A stretch of DNA of 64,000 nucleotides from Bradyrhizobium sp. B124 (GCF_038967635.1 NZ_CP152413.1:7134001-7198000), one strand, 5' to 3'. Positions 39,058 to 49,527 are shown, counted from the first letter of the stretch. Notes: generated from the sequence alone by a model not told the origin. Numbers and translations: made by a program.

Positions 39058-40335
39058 TCAGTTCGGTCGAGACCCGGACACCACGCCTGGAACGGGAAAA
39101 GCACGGCACATCTCGATGCACTCCGACCTGATACGCGCGACGACCGCCTCGTCTCCGTTCGCCTGCAGAGCCCCCGCAATGAACTCGGCGATACGGCGCA
39201 TTTCGGGGTCTCCCATGCCACGCGTGGTCGCCGCCGGTGTCCCAAGGCGAATACCGCTTGGCCTGAGCGGCGGGCGCGGATCGTCTGGAATAACCTGCTT
39301 GTTTGTGGTGATGGCGATGGCATCGAGCACGTCCTCGGCTGCTCGCCCGTCCAGTCCGACGGACGCGACCGTATCGACGACCATCATGTGATTATCCGTC
39401 CCGTCCGTGACCAGCTTCATCCCGCGATCCATCAGCGCGCCGGCAAGAACCTTCGCATTGCGCAGAACCTGCCGCGCGTAAACCTGGAAGTCCGAGGTCG
39501 CCGCCTTCTTGAGCGTCACGGCAATCCCGGCCACGACGTTCATGTGAGGTCCGCCCTGCAAACCTGGAAAGACGGAAGCATCGATCCGACCGGCATTCTC
39601 CTTCCGGCACAGGATGATCCCGCCGCGGGGGCCGCGCAGTGTCTTGTGGGATGTCGTCGTCATGACGTCGAAGCCGGCATCAAGCGGATTGCGCATGACG
39701 TTCGCGGCAACCAATCCGCCATAGTGGCTCACGTCAGCCATCGTGAGCGCGCCAACTTCGTCGGCGATACTCTTGAACGCTCCATAGTCCAGGTCGCGCG
39801 GATAGGAGCTGTAGCCGCACAACACCATCTTCGGACGTGCTTCACGCGCAATCGCGCGCAGCTCATCGAAATCGATCGCGCCGTTTGACGGGGCCGTCTT
39901 GTAGCGAACGAAGTTGAACAAACGCCCCATGTGGGACACCGGCGCGCCGTGGGTGAGATGACCGCCGTGGGACAGGTCCATGGCGAGAATCGTGTCGCCG
40001 GGCTGCAACAGGCCGAGATAGACGGCCTGATTCATCGGTGATCCGGAAAGCGGCTGAACGTTGGCGTGCTCGGCACGAAAAAGCGAGCAGGCCCGCTGGC
40101 GTGCGAGGTTCTCGATGCTGTCGGTATATTGCTGGCCGCCGTAGTATCTGCGTCCCGGATAGCCCTCGGAGTATTTGTTGGTGAAGACCGATCCGAGCAG
40201 CTCAAGCACCTCCGGGTAGGTGTAATTCTCGGACGGAATCAGTTCGACGCCGTCCTGTTGACGGCGCTCTTCCCCTATAAGGGCGGCAGCGATCTCTTGA
40301 TCGTTGATGAACAGTTCGTTGTAAAATGACGGCAT
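39058..40335 (-). CDS. glyA: Serine hydroxymethyltransferase
   Basis: The 425-residue PLP enzyme converts serine and tetrahydrofolate to glycine and methylene-tetrahydrofolate. It shows ELIPSENYTYPEVLELLGS, NKYSEGYPGRRYYGG, MDLSHGGHLTHG and the PLP lysine block TTTSHKTLRGPRGG near residue 225. ATG 40335 has GAGGAG about ten bases upstream. The gene stands alone, away from nrdR/rib genes that often neighbour a housekeeping glyA, and its base composition looks less GC-rich than its neighbours, so it may be a second, acquired copy. Convergent cytochrome and upstream ankyrin genes give no pathway clue. Confidence 0.93.
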   Translation of the reverse strand: MPSFYNELFINDQEIAAALIGEERRQQDGVELIPSENYTYPEVLELLGSVFTNKYSEGYPGRRYYGGQQYTDSIENLARQRACSLFRAEHANVQPLSGSPMNQAVYLGLLQPGDTILAMDLSHGGHLTHGAPVSHMGRLFNFVRYKTAPSNGAIDFDELRAIAREARPKMVLCGYSSYPRDLDYGAFKSIADEVGALTMADVSHYGGLVAANVMRNPLDAGFDVMTTTSHKTLRGPRGGIILCRKENAGRIDASVFPGLQGGPHMNVVAGIAVTLKKAATSDFQVYARQVLRNAKVLAGALMDRGMKLVTDGTDNHMMVVDTVASVGLDGRAAEDVLDAIAITTNKQVIPDDPRPPLRPSGIRLGTPAATTRGMGDPEMRRIAEFIAGALQANGDEAVVARIRSECIEMCRAFPVPGVVSGSRPN

Positions 40336-40538
40336 GCTCGGGCTCCTCAACACGCTGATTTTCCAGCAGATTGGTTGCCCAGGCGATCGGCGTTGAAACC
40401 CTTCGCGCTTCCCCGTGGTCGATTCCACGTTAGCTCGCCAGTCGCGCGATAGGACGAATGAGCACGGAGACTCTTCGTAGAGGAGAATTTAGCCGACCTG
40501 CGGACCTTCCGCAACTAATGAGTCCATCGCGTCATGCT

Positions 40539-41453
40539 TCAGCGCGGCGTCAGCTCCTCGCGCAGCGCGGACAGGACGGTGAGATCGGCGGCGTGCTTGC
40601 CGGCCTTGTCGGCCAGCGCCGCGTCGGCGCCGTGAGCGAGCAGCGCTTTCGCGATCGCCGGGTGGTTGCCCTCGGCGGCGATCATCAGCGCCGTGCGTCC
40701 CCGCGCGTCGCGTTCGTCGACCCCGGCGCCCGCGTCCAGGAGATACGCGACAACCTCGAGCGCCTGCGCCTCCGGCACGGTCTCATCCGGCCCGGCTGCC
40801 CACATCAGCAGCGTGAGGTCATTGGCGTAGCGGGCGTTGATGTCGATATCGAGCGCGAGCAGTTGCTTGACGATGCCGATCTGGCCGCCGGCGGCCGCAT
40901 ACACGACCGGCGGCTTGCCAGTGTCATCGGCCTTGCGGCCGTCGGCGCCGCGGGCCAGCAGCATGCGCACCACCATGTCCCGGCCGGCATAGGCGGCGGC
41001 CGCGACCGCCGATGCGCCGCTGCGTCCGGTGAGATTGACGTCGGCGCCGCGGTCGATCAGGCGCTGCACGATCGCGACATGACCGCGCTCGGCGGCAAGA
41101 TACAGCGCGGTCGATCCCGCGAGGTTGCGCGCATCGACCGGCGCGCCACGGGCCAGCAGCAGGTCGACCATGTCGAGATGGCCGGAACGGGCGGCGTGGC
41201 TCAGCGGCCTTGCGCCGAGCCGGTCGCGGGCATCGACCGAGGCGCCGCCATCGAGCAGCTCGGTGGCGAGATTGATGCAATCGGCATTGGCCGCCGCGAA
41301 CAAGGTCAGCGAGATCTCGACCGCGCTGAACTGCGCCTTGTCGGTTTCGTATTTGCGGATCAACTCGCGGCAGCGTGCCGGGTCGGCCGCAGCAAAGCTG
41401 CTGTGAACGTGGCCCGCAACAAGCAGCACGGCGAGAGCGATGCGGCGAAACAA
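40539..41453 (-). CDS. Exported ankyrin-repeat protein
   Basis: The 304-residue protein has an N-terminal signal peptide (LFRRIALAVLLVAGHVHSSFAA) and then six or seven ankyrin repeats from about residue 55 to 300, such as RDRLGARPLSHAARSGHLDMV and LAGSTALYLAAERGHVAIV. I chose TTG 41453 because it begins the signal peptide with GGAGGA six bases upstream. It follows the beta-lactamase gene by 96 bp on the same strand. Ankyrin proteins in the periplasm usually bind a partner protein; in pseudomonads one guards catalase. The partner here is unknown. Confidence 0.82.
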   Translation of the reverse strand: MFRRIALAVLLVAGHVHSSFAAADPARCRELIRKYETDKAQFSAVEISLTLFAAANADCINLATELLDGGASVDARDRLGARPLSHAARSGHLDMVDLLLARGAPVDARNLAGSTALYLAAERGHVAIVQRLIDRGADVNLTGRSGASAVAAAAYAGRDMVVRMLLARGADGRKADDTGKPPVVYAAAGGQIGIVKQLLALDIDINARYANDLTLLMWAAGPDETVPEAQALEVVAYLLDAGAGVDERDARGRTALMIAAEGNHPAIAKALLAHGADAALADKAGKHAADLTVLSALREELTPR

Positions 41454-41549
41454 TACGTGTCCTCCGTATGGTCTGCTGACAGGTCGGCCATTCCGATTGA
41501 GCGTCGCATGATCCTTGGATGCTGCCAAGCCGCGCGGCGTTGTGCCACT

Positions 41550-42467
41550 CTAGCCGGTCTGCCCGGTGCTCGCATTGGCAACGGCGCGCGCGACGTTGGC
41601 AATCACCTCGTTGCACTTCTCCATCGGAGCACTTGCCCCAGTCAGGTAGACCGTCACCACGATCGGCTTGCGGCCGGGCGGCCAGAACACGCCGATATCG
41701 TTATAGGTGCCGCGTTCGCCGGTGCCGGTCTTGTCGCCAACCCGCCAGTCGCGCGGCACGCCGGCGCGCAGCCTCGTGTCGCCGGTCTTGTTGGCGACCA
41801 TCCAGTCCACGAGCTTCTGGCGCGAGGCGGCCTTCAGGACATCACCGATCACCACGCGCTGCAAGCTTTTCAGCATCGCAACCGGGCTCGTGGTGTCGCG
41901 CAGATCTCCCGGCACGGCTTCATTCAGCGCCACCTCCCAGCGATCGAGTCGGCTGACATTATCGCCGATGGTGCGGAAGAAGCTGGTGAAGCCGGCAGGC
42001 CCGCCGATCTCGCGCATCAGCAGGTTGGCGGCGGTATTGTCGCTGAGAGTGATGGCGGCCTCGCAGAGTTCGGACAGCGTCATACTCGATCCGACGTGTT
42101 GCTTGGCCACCGGCGCGTAGGCCAAGATATCCTTGGCCTCAACCTGCACGCGCTGGTCGAGGCTGGATTCGCCGCGGTCGACCCGGTGCAGCACCGCGGC
42201 CGAGGCCAGCGCCTTGAAGGTGCTGCACATCGGGAACCGCTCGTCACCGCGCCGGCTCGCGCGCAATCCGGTCTCCATGTCGAGCGCGGCGACGCCGAGC
42301 CGGCCGCTGGTCGCGAGCTCGATGCGTGCAAACTCCTCCTGCAGCCGTTTTGCCGGTCCGCCTGGTCCCGCCGCTGCGCTCTGTCCGGCCGCTGCGCCTG
42401 ACCGCGGCAAAGTGCAGGAAACTGCAAGGCCCAGCGCGCGCAATCCAAATGTCCGTTTCGTCAGCAT
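41550..42467 (-). CDS. Class A beta-lactamase
   Basis: The 305-residue serine beta-lactamase has all class A motifs: Ser82-Thr-Phe-Lys85 (preceded by Cys81, as in L2/CTX-M type enzymes), SDN at 142-144, Glu178 and Asn182 in EVALN, and KTG at 246-248. An N-terminal signal with a KR pair and a hydrophobic stretch (LALGLAVS-like region, residues 4-25) exports it to the periplasm, possibly by Tat. It hydrolyses penicillins and probably cephalosporins; the spectrum cannot be told. The divergent LysR gene, 99 bp away, is the usual AmpR-type regulator. Confidence 0.93.
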   Translation of the reverse strand: MLTKRTFGLRALGLAVSCTLPRSGAAAGQSAAAGPGGPAKRLQEEFARIELATSGRLGVAALDMETGLRASRRGDERFPMCSTFKALASAAVLHRVDRGESSLDQRVQVEAKDILAYAPVAKQHVGSSMTLSELCEAAITLSDNTAANLLMREIGGPAGFTSFFRTIGDNVSRLDRWEVALNEAVPGDLRDTTSPVAMLKSLQRVVIGDVLKAASRQKLVDWMVANKTGDTRLRAGVPRDWRVGDKTGTGERGTYNDIGVFWPPGRKPIVVTVYLTGASAPMEKCNEVIANVARAVANASTGQTG

Positions 42468-42566
42468 CTCTCGTCTCCGTTGGCGGCGCGAACCTGCCGG
42501 GCGGCGTGACGGAGCACAAACAATCATTTATACAACGAGGCATGAGGAAAACTTGGTCATGACGCC
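42468..42566. promoter_or_regulatory. Divergent bla/LysR control region
   Basis: These 99 bp separate the starts of the beta-lactamase and LysR genes and are relatively AT-rich in the middle (AATCATTTATACAACGAG near 42522-42539). In AmpR systems the regulator binds such a shared region through T-N11-A dyads. I cannot assign one dyad with confidence. Confidence 0.4.
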
Positions 42567-43541
42567 GTGCGCCGGCACCTCCCGCTGAACGCGTTGCGCG
42601 CCTTCGAGGCCTCTGCGCGGCTATTGAGCTTCACCCGCGCAGGCCTGGAGCTGCGCGTGACGCAGACCGCGATCAGCCACCAGGTCAAGCAGCTCGAGGA
42701 TCTCCTGGGCGCGAGCCTGTTCCGCCGCCTGCCGCGCGGGCTGGTGCTCACCGACGAGGGGCTGGCGCTGCTGCCGGTGCTGTCAGACGCGCTCGACCGG
42801 ATCGGTGCGGCGATCGACCGCATCGAGGCCAAGGGCACGCGCGAGGTCGTCACCGTCGGCTGCGTCACGACGTTTGCGACCGGATGGCTGCTGCAGCGGG
42901 TCGACCGGTTCAAGCGCGCGCATCCCTATATCGACCTGCGCCTGCTCACCAACAACAACCGCGTCGACATCGCGGGCGACGGGCTCGATCTTGCGCTGCG
43001 CTTCGGCGACGGCTCCTGGCACGGCACCGAGGCGATCCATTTGCTGTCCGCGCCGCTCTCGCCGGTGTGCTGCGCTGAGGTGGCGGGCCGGCTGCGCAAG
43101 CCATCCGATCTCACGCAGGAATTCCTGCTGCGCTCCTACCGCGCCGAGGAATGGCCGCTGTGGTTTGCGGTGGCCGGCGCGCCGTGCCCGAAAATCCAGG
43201 GACCGATCTTCGACAGTTCGGTTGCGATGGCCGAGGCCGCGGCGCGCGGCGTCGGCGTCGGGCTGGTGCCGACTGCGATGTTTGGCAATGAGCTGGCCTC
43301 CGGCCGGCTGGTGCGGCCATTCGCGGCCGAAGTGCCGGCGGGGTCCTATTGGCTGACCTGGCTGAAGTCGCGGGAAGTGACGCCAGGCATGCGCGCCTTC
43401 CGCGACTGGCTGCTCGACACGCTGCGCGCGGAGGTGAGTGAGGTGGACGACGTGAGGGATGCGCCGCACGTGCCTGCCGCGCGGCCCAAGCCGAAAGCCA
43501 AAGCGAAGGCCAAGACAAAGACTGCGACGAAGCGGCGGTGA
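42567..43541 (+). CDS. AmpR/GcvA-like LysR regulator with Lys-rich tail
   Basis: The 324-residue LysR-type regulator has an N-terminal helix-turn-helix with LPLNALRAFEASARLLSF and TQTAISHQVKQLEDLLG, the wording of the GcvA/AmpR branch, and an effector domain from about 95 to 290. It is divergent from the class A beta-lactamase gene and is its probable activator, responding to cell-wall fragments. The start is GTG 42567. The last 20 residues are a Lys/Ala/Pro-rich tail (PKPKAKAKAKTKTATKRR) not typical of the family, probably disordered and DNA- or membrane-attracted. Confidence 0.88.
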   Translation: MRRHLPLNALRAFEASARLLSFTRAGLELRVTQTAISHQVKQLEDLLGASLFRRLPRGLVLTDEGLALLPVLSDALDRIGAAIDRIEAKGTREVVTVGCVTTFATGWLLQRVDRFKRAHPYIDLRLLTNNNRVDIAGDGLDLALRFGDGSWHGTEAIHLLSAPLSPVCCAEVAGRLRKPSDLTQEFLLRSYRAEEWPLWFAVAGAPCPKIQGPIFDSSVAMAEAAARGVGVGLVPTAMFGNELASGRLVRPFAAEVPAGSYWLTWLKSREVTPGMRAFRDWLLDTLRAEVSEVDDVRDAPHVPAARPKPKAKAKAKTKTATKRR

Positions 43542-43555
43542 GCAAAGGCTTTTGT

Positions 43556-43663
43556 CCGTCATCCTGAGGTGCGAGCGCAGCGAGCCTCGAAGGATGCACG
43601 GCCACCAGTCGGGCCGTCGACCCTTCGAGGGCCGCTGAAGAAGCGGCCACCTCAGGGTGACGG
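43556..43663. repeat. Intergenic palindromic repeat (CATCCTGAGGTG type)
   Basis: The 108-bp element is bounded by CCGTCATCCTGAGGTG (43556-43571) and its near-perfect inverted partner CACCTCAGGGTGACGG (43648-43663, one mismatch). The interior holds GAGCCTCGAAGGATG and CCCTTCGAGG, a second inverted pair, and GCCGCTGAAGAAGCGGC. I recall such elements as widespread between genes of Bradyrhizobium and Rhodopseudomonas. It fills the gap between convergent genes. Confidence 0.75.
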
Positions 43664-43710
43664 TGAGGGAGTGGGGCGCGCCGATACCTCGATCGTCGCA
43701 GGCGCGCCAC

Positions 43711-44675
43711 CTACGCCAGATGGCACGCCACAGAATGCCCGTTGCTGCCTTCGCGCAGCTCCGGCGCGGTTTGCCGGCAGCGCTCTTCGGCGATCGGGCA
43801 GCGGGTGTGGAAGTGGCAGCCCTTCGGCGGATTCATCGGGCTCGGCACGTCGCCCTTGAGGCGGATGCGCAGTTTTTTCGCCTTGGGATCCGCCACCGGC
43901 ACGGCCGAGAGCAGCGCCTTGGTGTAGGGATGCTGCGGATTCCGGTAGAGATCGCTGGCCTTGGCGAGCTCGACGATGCGGCCGAGATACATCACCGCGA
44001 CGCGGTCGGAGATGTGTTCGACGACAGAGAGATCGTGGGCGACGAACAGGTAGGTTAGGTTCAGCTCGGCCTGCAGATCTTCGAGCAGGTTGATGACCTG
44101 GGCCTGGATCGAGACGTCGAGCGCCGAGACCGGCTCGTCGCACACGATCAGCTTCGGCTCCAAGGTCAGTGCGCGGGCGATCGCGATGCGCTGGCGTTGG
44201 CCGCCGGAGAATTCATGCGGATAGCGCCGCATGTGCTCGGCCTTCAGCCCGACCTTGACCAGCAGGCGCGCGACGCGGTCCTCGCGCTCGCTGGCCGAGG
44301 TCACGAGGTTATGGATGATGAAGGGTTCGGCGAGGATTGCGCCGACCGTCATGCGCGGATTGAGCGAGGCGAACGGGTCCTGGAAGACGAGCTGCATGTT
44401 GCGCCGCATGGCGCGCAGGTCGCCGCCGCCAAGCCCGATCACGTTTTGGCCGTCAAACACGACTTCACCCGAGGTCGGCTCGATCAGCCGCAGCACGCAG
44501 CGGCCGGTGGTCGACTTGCCGCAACCGGATTCGCCGACCAGTCCCAGCGTCTCGCCGCGGTTGACCGCAAACGACACGCCATCGACCGCATAGACCTGGC
44601 CGACCTCGCGCGACAAGAGGCCGCCGAGCACCGGAAAGTGCTTCTTCAGATTGCTGACGCGCAGCAGCGGTTCGC

Positions 44676-44679
<4 letters not shown>
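43711..44679 (-). CDS. Peptide-type ABC ATPase (DppF-like), second system
   Basis: The 322-residue ATPase has Walker [13 protein letters not shown] near residue 50, signature [15 protein letters not shown], Walker [13 protein letters not shown] and a C-terminal OPP domain ([15 protein letters not shown]). It is the last gene of the second peptide-type ABC operon and overlaps the DppD-like gene by four bases. It pairs with that subunit to drive import. Confidence 0.92.
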
Positions 44680-45652
<973 letters not shown>

Positions 45653-45653
<1 letters not shown>

Positions 45654-46579
45654 CAGATCACCTTGCGCGCGTCGAGCGCGTCGCGCAGCCCGTCGCCGAT
45701 GAAGTTGATGGCGACGACCGCGATGAAGATCGCGCCGCCCGGAAACAGCGCCCAGTGCGGGCCGATATCGAGAAAGTCCTTGGCGTCATAGAGGATGCGG
45801 CCCCAGGTCGGCGTATCAGGCGGGAAGCCAAGGCCGAGGAACGACAGCGTCGATTCGGCGATGATCGCGGCGGCGACATCGATCGTGCCGGCGATGATCA
45901 CGGGTCCCAGCGCATTGGGCAGGATGTGGCGCACCACCTGCCGCGTCGGGCTCGCGCCGAGCGCGCGCGCGGCCTCGACGAATTCCTTTTCGCGCAGCGA
46001 CAGGAATTGGGCTCGCACCAGGCGGGCGACCGGCATCCAGCGCAGGCCGCCGATCACAAGCACGATCAGGATGAAGATGCCGCCCTCGGGGCCGAACATG
46101 GCCTTGAGCCCGTCGCGGAACAGATAGATCAGCATCAAGAGCAGCGGCAGTTGCGGCAACGACAGGAACAGGTCGGTCAGCCACATCAGCGCGTAGCCGA
46201 GCGGGCCGCGCGACATGCCGGCGAGCGCGCCGATCAGCGTGCCGACGAACACCGAGACCAGCATCGCGGCGAGGCCGACCGCGAGCGAGATGCGGCCGCC
46301 ATAGATCATGCGGGCAAGCAGGTCCTGGCCGAGATCGTCGGTGCCGAACGGATGCGCCAGTGAGGGGCCCTGCATGCCTGCCACCACGTCGATGTCGCTG
46401 ATCGAGACGCGCCAGATGAACGGGCCGATCACGACGGCCGCGATCAGCAGCAGCAGCAGCACGGCGCTGACCACGGCAGGCCGGTGCCGGCGGTAGCGCC
46501 GCCAGGTTTCGCGCCAGGGCGAGTAGCCGCGCCGCTCAGCGGAAGGAGATGCGAGGGTCAAGCCAGCCATAGAGGACAT
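45653..46579 (-). CDS. Peptide-type ABC permease (DppC-like), second system
   Basis: The roughly 308-residue permease begins with a cytosolic Arg-rich segment ([15 protein letters not shown]) before the first helix and carries [21 protein letters not shown] and an EAA loop, [25 protein letters not shown]. Starts at 46585 (TTG), 46579 (ATG) and 46570 (ATG) are all possible; none has a strong ribosome site, and all overlap the DppB-like gene by 35-50 bases, so translation is probably coupled to it. Confidence 0.88.
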
Positions 46580-47492
46580 CTGCAATCAGGTTGAAGAGCA
46601 CCACGAGACACGCGAACACGAAGGTCACGGCCATCACGACCGGCGTATCGTTGGCGAGGATGGAGGAGATCAGGAGCGAGCCGATGCCGGGAATCCGGAA
46701 GATCTGCTCGGTGACGATGGCACCGCCGAACACGGCAGGCATCTGGAGCGCGATGAGCGTGACCACCGGGATCATCGCATTGCGCATCACATGCTTGACG
46801 ATCACCTTGGCCTGCCCGAGCCCCTTGGCGCGGGCGGTGGTGACATAGTCGAGTCGGATCACGTCGAGCATCGCAGAGCGCACGAAGCGGGTCATCGACG
46901 CCGCCTGGAACAGGGCGAGTACCATCACCGGCATGATGGCCTGCCGAATCATCTCCAGCAGCCAGGGGATGCCGCTGCCGGGCACGTCGGTGTAGACGAA
47001 GGGCAGCCAGTCCAGCTTCACCGAGAACACCAGGATGAACAGGATGCCGGTGAAGAAGGTCGGCAGCGAGAAGCCGATGAAGGCGAAAGTGTTGGCGAGC
47101 TGGTCGAACAGCGAATAAGGCCGGGTGGCGGCGTAGACGCCGACCGGGATCGCGATCAGCAGCGCCAAGAGCTGCGCCGAGCCAATCACGTACAGCGTGG
47201 TCGGCAGCCGCTGCAGGATCAGCGTGTCGACATTGATCCGGCTGACAAAGGAGAAGCCCCAGTCGCCCTGCGCCATCGCCGATAGCCAGTGCAGGTAGCG
47301 CAGATAGATCGGGTCGTCGAGGCCGAACTTGGCGCGCAGCGCGGCCTGCACCTCGGGCGGCACGTTCGGATTGGTCGCGAGCTCGCTGAACGGATCGCCC
47401 GGCGCGAGCGCCAGCACGACGAACAGCACGAGCGAGATCCCGAGCAGGCTCGGGATCGCGATCATCAGACGGCGCAGGATATACTGACTCAT
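46536..47492 (-). CDS. Peptide-type ABC permease (DppB-like), second system
   Basis: The 318-residue DppB-class permease has a first helix IAIPSLLGISLVLFVVLAL, a periplasmic loop with KFGLDDPIYLRYLHWLSAMAQG and the EAA loop TARAKGLGQAKVIVKHVMRNAM near residue 220. It overlaps the DppC-like start. It follows the binding-protein gene by 244 bp that hold a structured repeat, a usual place for a drop in transcript level between an abundant binding protein and its membrane parts. Confidence 0.92.
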   Translation of the reverse strand: MSQYILRRLMIAIPSLLGISLVLFVVLALAPGDPFSELATNPNVPPEVQAALRAKFGLDDPIYLRYLHWLSAMAQGDWGFSFVSRINVDTLILQRLPTTLYVIGSAQLLALLIAIPVGVYAATRPYSLFDQLANTFAFIGFSLPTFFTGILFILVFSVKLDWLPFVYTDVPGSGIPWLLEMIRQAIMPVMVLALFQAASMTRFVRSAMLDVIRLDYVTTARAKGLGQAKVIVKHVMRNAMIPVVTLIALQMPAVFGGAIVTEQIFRIPGIGSLLISSILANDTPVVMAVTFVFACLVVLFNLIADVLYGWLDPRISFR

Positions 47493-47565
47493 CGGGAGAT
47501 CATCTGACTAACGCTTGCACCTTGAGAGCACGTTGATTTTGCTTCCAATCGAAAGGCGACCTTCA

Positions 47566-47710
47566 CCTCACCCCGCGTGCGGGGAGAGGTCGGAATTCAA
47601 GCACAGCTTGAATTCCGGGTGAGGGGCACTCTCCACGAACTCACCTTCCAATGCATTTGCGGATAGAGCCCCTCACCCCAACCCTCTCCCGATAAGAACG
47701 GGGAGAGGGA
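47566..47710. repeat. Structured intergenic repeat, copy 2
   Basis: The 145-bp element is the second copy of the repeat at 20238-20381, same orientation. Its central hairpin is CGGAATTCAAGC (47591-47602) against GCTTGAATTCCG (47606-47617). The stem differs in sequence from copy 1 yet is again perfectly paired. Outer arms CCTCACCCCG and CGGGGAGAGG pair with one mismatch. It lies between the binding-protein and DppB-like genes of one operon. Confidence 0.8.
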
Positions 47711-47736
47711 GGAGCAATTCCCGAGCCCGTGACGTC

Positions 47737-49527
47737 TCAGGTTTCACGATACCAGTCTTGCAGATTGTCCGTCTGGTTGGCCCAGCCGGACAGCGCGGGC
47801 CGCAGCGTGTTGGAGCAGGCTTCGACCGCGAGGCGATGCATCACGGGGATCATCACCGTGTCCTGCCACATCAAATCATTGCCCTTGATATAGAGGTCTG
47901 CCCGCTTGAGCGGATCGGTCTCGATCTCCGCCGCGTCGATCGCGGCGTCGAAATCCTTGTTGACCCAACGCGGGAAGTTCGGACCCTGCCACTTGTTCTC
48001 CTTGGTGGCCACGTTGCGCGAATGATAGCGGCGCATGTGCAGTGCGGGATCGGGTTGGGTCATCGGGATCTGGAACATCTCGATGTCCGCATAGAAGTGG
48101 GAATAGGTGTCGGGGTTGGCGACGTCGGAGGAGAAGAACACCGACGCCACCACCGATTTCAGCTCGACGTCGATGCCGGCTTTCTGGCAGGCCTGCTTGA
48201 CGATCGCCTGGGTCTTCTGGCGCGGGCCGTTGATCGAGGTCTGGTACAGGAACTTCAGCTTCTTGCCGTCCTTCTCGCGGACGCCGTCCGAGCCGACTTT
48301 CCAGCCGGCCTCCTCGAGCAGCGCGCTCGCCTTCTCGACCGAGAACTCCCATTTGGTGTTCTTGGAGACGAACTCCTCGGGGCCGTTGAGATAGTTGGCG
48401 GTGGCGCGGCCGGCGCGGCCGTAGATCACCTTCTTGATGGATTCGCGGTCGACCAGCAGCGCCAGCGCCTTGCGCACGCGCGGGTCGGACAGGATCGGAT
48501 GCTTGGTCTTGATCGACGAGCGCTCGCCGTCGACCTCGGTGTTCGGGTCGGTGAAGTTGACCGCGATGAACTCGATGTCGCCGCCGACCGCGAACAGCGA
48601 CTTGCCCTTGCCGCCCTTTTCCAGGCGCAGCAGCACCTCGTCTTCGACCTGGATGTTCCAGGCGAAGTCATATTCGCCGGTCTGGATCACCGCCCGCGCC
48701 GCCGAGACGGCATCGCCGCCGCCCTTCATCTCGATCGTGTCGAAGGATGGCCGGTTGGCCATGTGGTAGTCGGGGTTGATCTCGCCGCGGATCAGATCGC
48801 CCGGTTTGAATTCGACGAATTTGTAGGGGCCAGTGCCGACCGGCTTCAGATTGTTCGGCGCTTCGCGGGATTTGCCGCCTTTGTACTCCGCGAACAGATG
48901 CTTCGGAATGATGCAGCCATAAGCGCCGACAAAGGCGTTGGCCCAGAACGGTGTCGGCTTCTTGAAATTGATACGGACCGTGAGGTCGTCGACCTTTTCG
49001 ACGGTGAGGCCGCTATAGGTCTCAATCGATACGGCCGCGGTCGCGGGATCGCTGGCATATTCCCAGTTGAACACGAGATCGTCGGCGGTCACCGGCTTGC
49101 CGTCGTGCCATTTGACGCCGGGTTTGAGTTTCCAGACCACCGATTTGGCATCGGCGGCGAGTCCGCCGTTTTGGATCGAGGGGATCTCGGCGGCGAGGAT
49201 CGGGTTGAGATGGCCGTCGACGTCCCAGCTGGCCAGCGGCTCGTAGAAGATGCGCGAGCCGTCCTGGTCCTTGGTGCCGGTGGCGAAATGCGGATTGAGC
49301 AGGGTCGGGCCCTGCCACCACAACAGCTTCAGCGGACCGCCGCCGCCGCGTTTGGTCGGCTTGTAGGGGTTGGGGCTCTGCGCCATTGCGACGCCGCCGA
49401 TCGCCAGAATCTGGTTCGCCAACGGTGCGGTGAGGCCGACGGCAATCATTCGCTTGACGAAGGCGCGGCGGTCCATCCGTCCGTCCCTTACGTCGTCGAT
49501 CATCCCGCGCAGATTGTTGTCGAACAT
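47737..49527 (-). CDS. Peptide-type ABC substrate-binding protein (family 5), second system
   Basis: The 596-residue family 5 binding protein is exported through an N-terminal Tat-like signal: MDRRAFVKRMIAVGLTAPLANQ starts near residue 18, with cleavage near VAMAQ. The mature chain begins with LKLLWWQGPTLLNPHFATG and has KLKPGVKWHDGKPVTADD, a family signature. It is longer than DppA by about 60 residues. GAGGGG precedes ATG 49527. It is read before the four other transporter genes and after the M20 hydrolase, from which 411 bp separate it. Confidence 0.9.
   Translation of the reverse strand: MFDNNLRGMIDDVRDGRMDRRAFVKRMIAVGLTAPLANQILAIGGVAMAQSPNPYKPTKRGGGGPLKLLWWQGPTLLNPHFATGTKDQDGSRIFYEPLASWDVDGHLNPILAAEIPSIQNGGLAADAKSVVWKLKPGVKWHDGKPVTADDLVFNWEYASDPATAAVSIETYSGLTVEKVDDLTVRINFKKPTPFWANAFVGAYGCIIPKHLFAEYKGGKSREAPNNLKPVGTGPYKFVEFKPGDLIRGEINPDYHMANRPSFDTIEMKGGGDAVSAARAVIQTGEYDFAWNIQVEDEVLLRLEKGGKGKSLFAVGGDIEFIAVNFTDPNTEVDGERSSIKTKHPILSDPRVRKALALLVDRESIKKVIYGRAGRATANYLNGPEEFVSKNTKWEFSVEKASALLEEAGWKVGSDGVREKDGKKLKFLYQTSINGPRQKTQAIVKQACQKAGIDVELKSVVASVFFSSDVANPDTYSHFYADIEMFQIPMTQPDPALHMRRYHSRNVATKENKWQGPNFPRWVNKDFDAAIDAAEIETDPLKRADLYIKGNDLMWQDTVMIPVMHRLAVEACSNTLRPALSGWANQTDNLQDWYRET

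Noticed and set aside
43556..43663. Insertion sequence end
   Set aside because: Inverted ends are present but no transposase gene or target duplication is visible within the gap.
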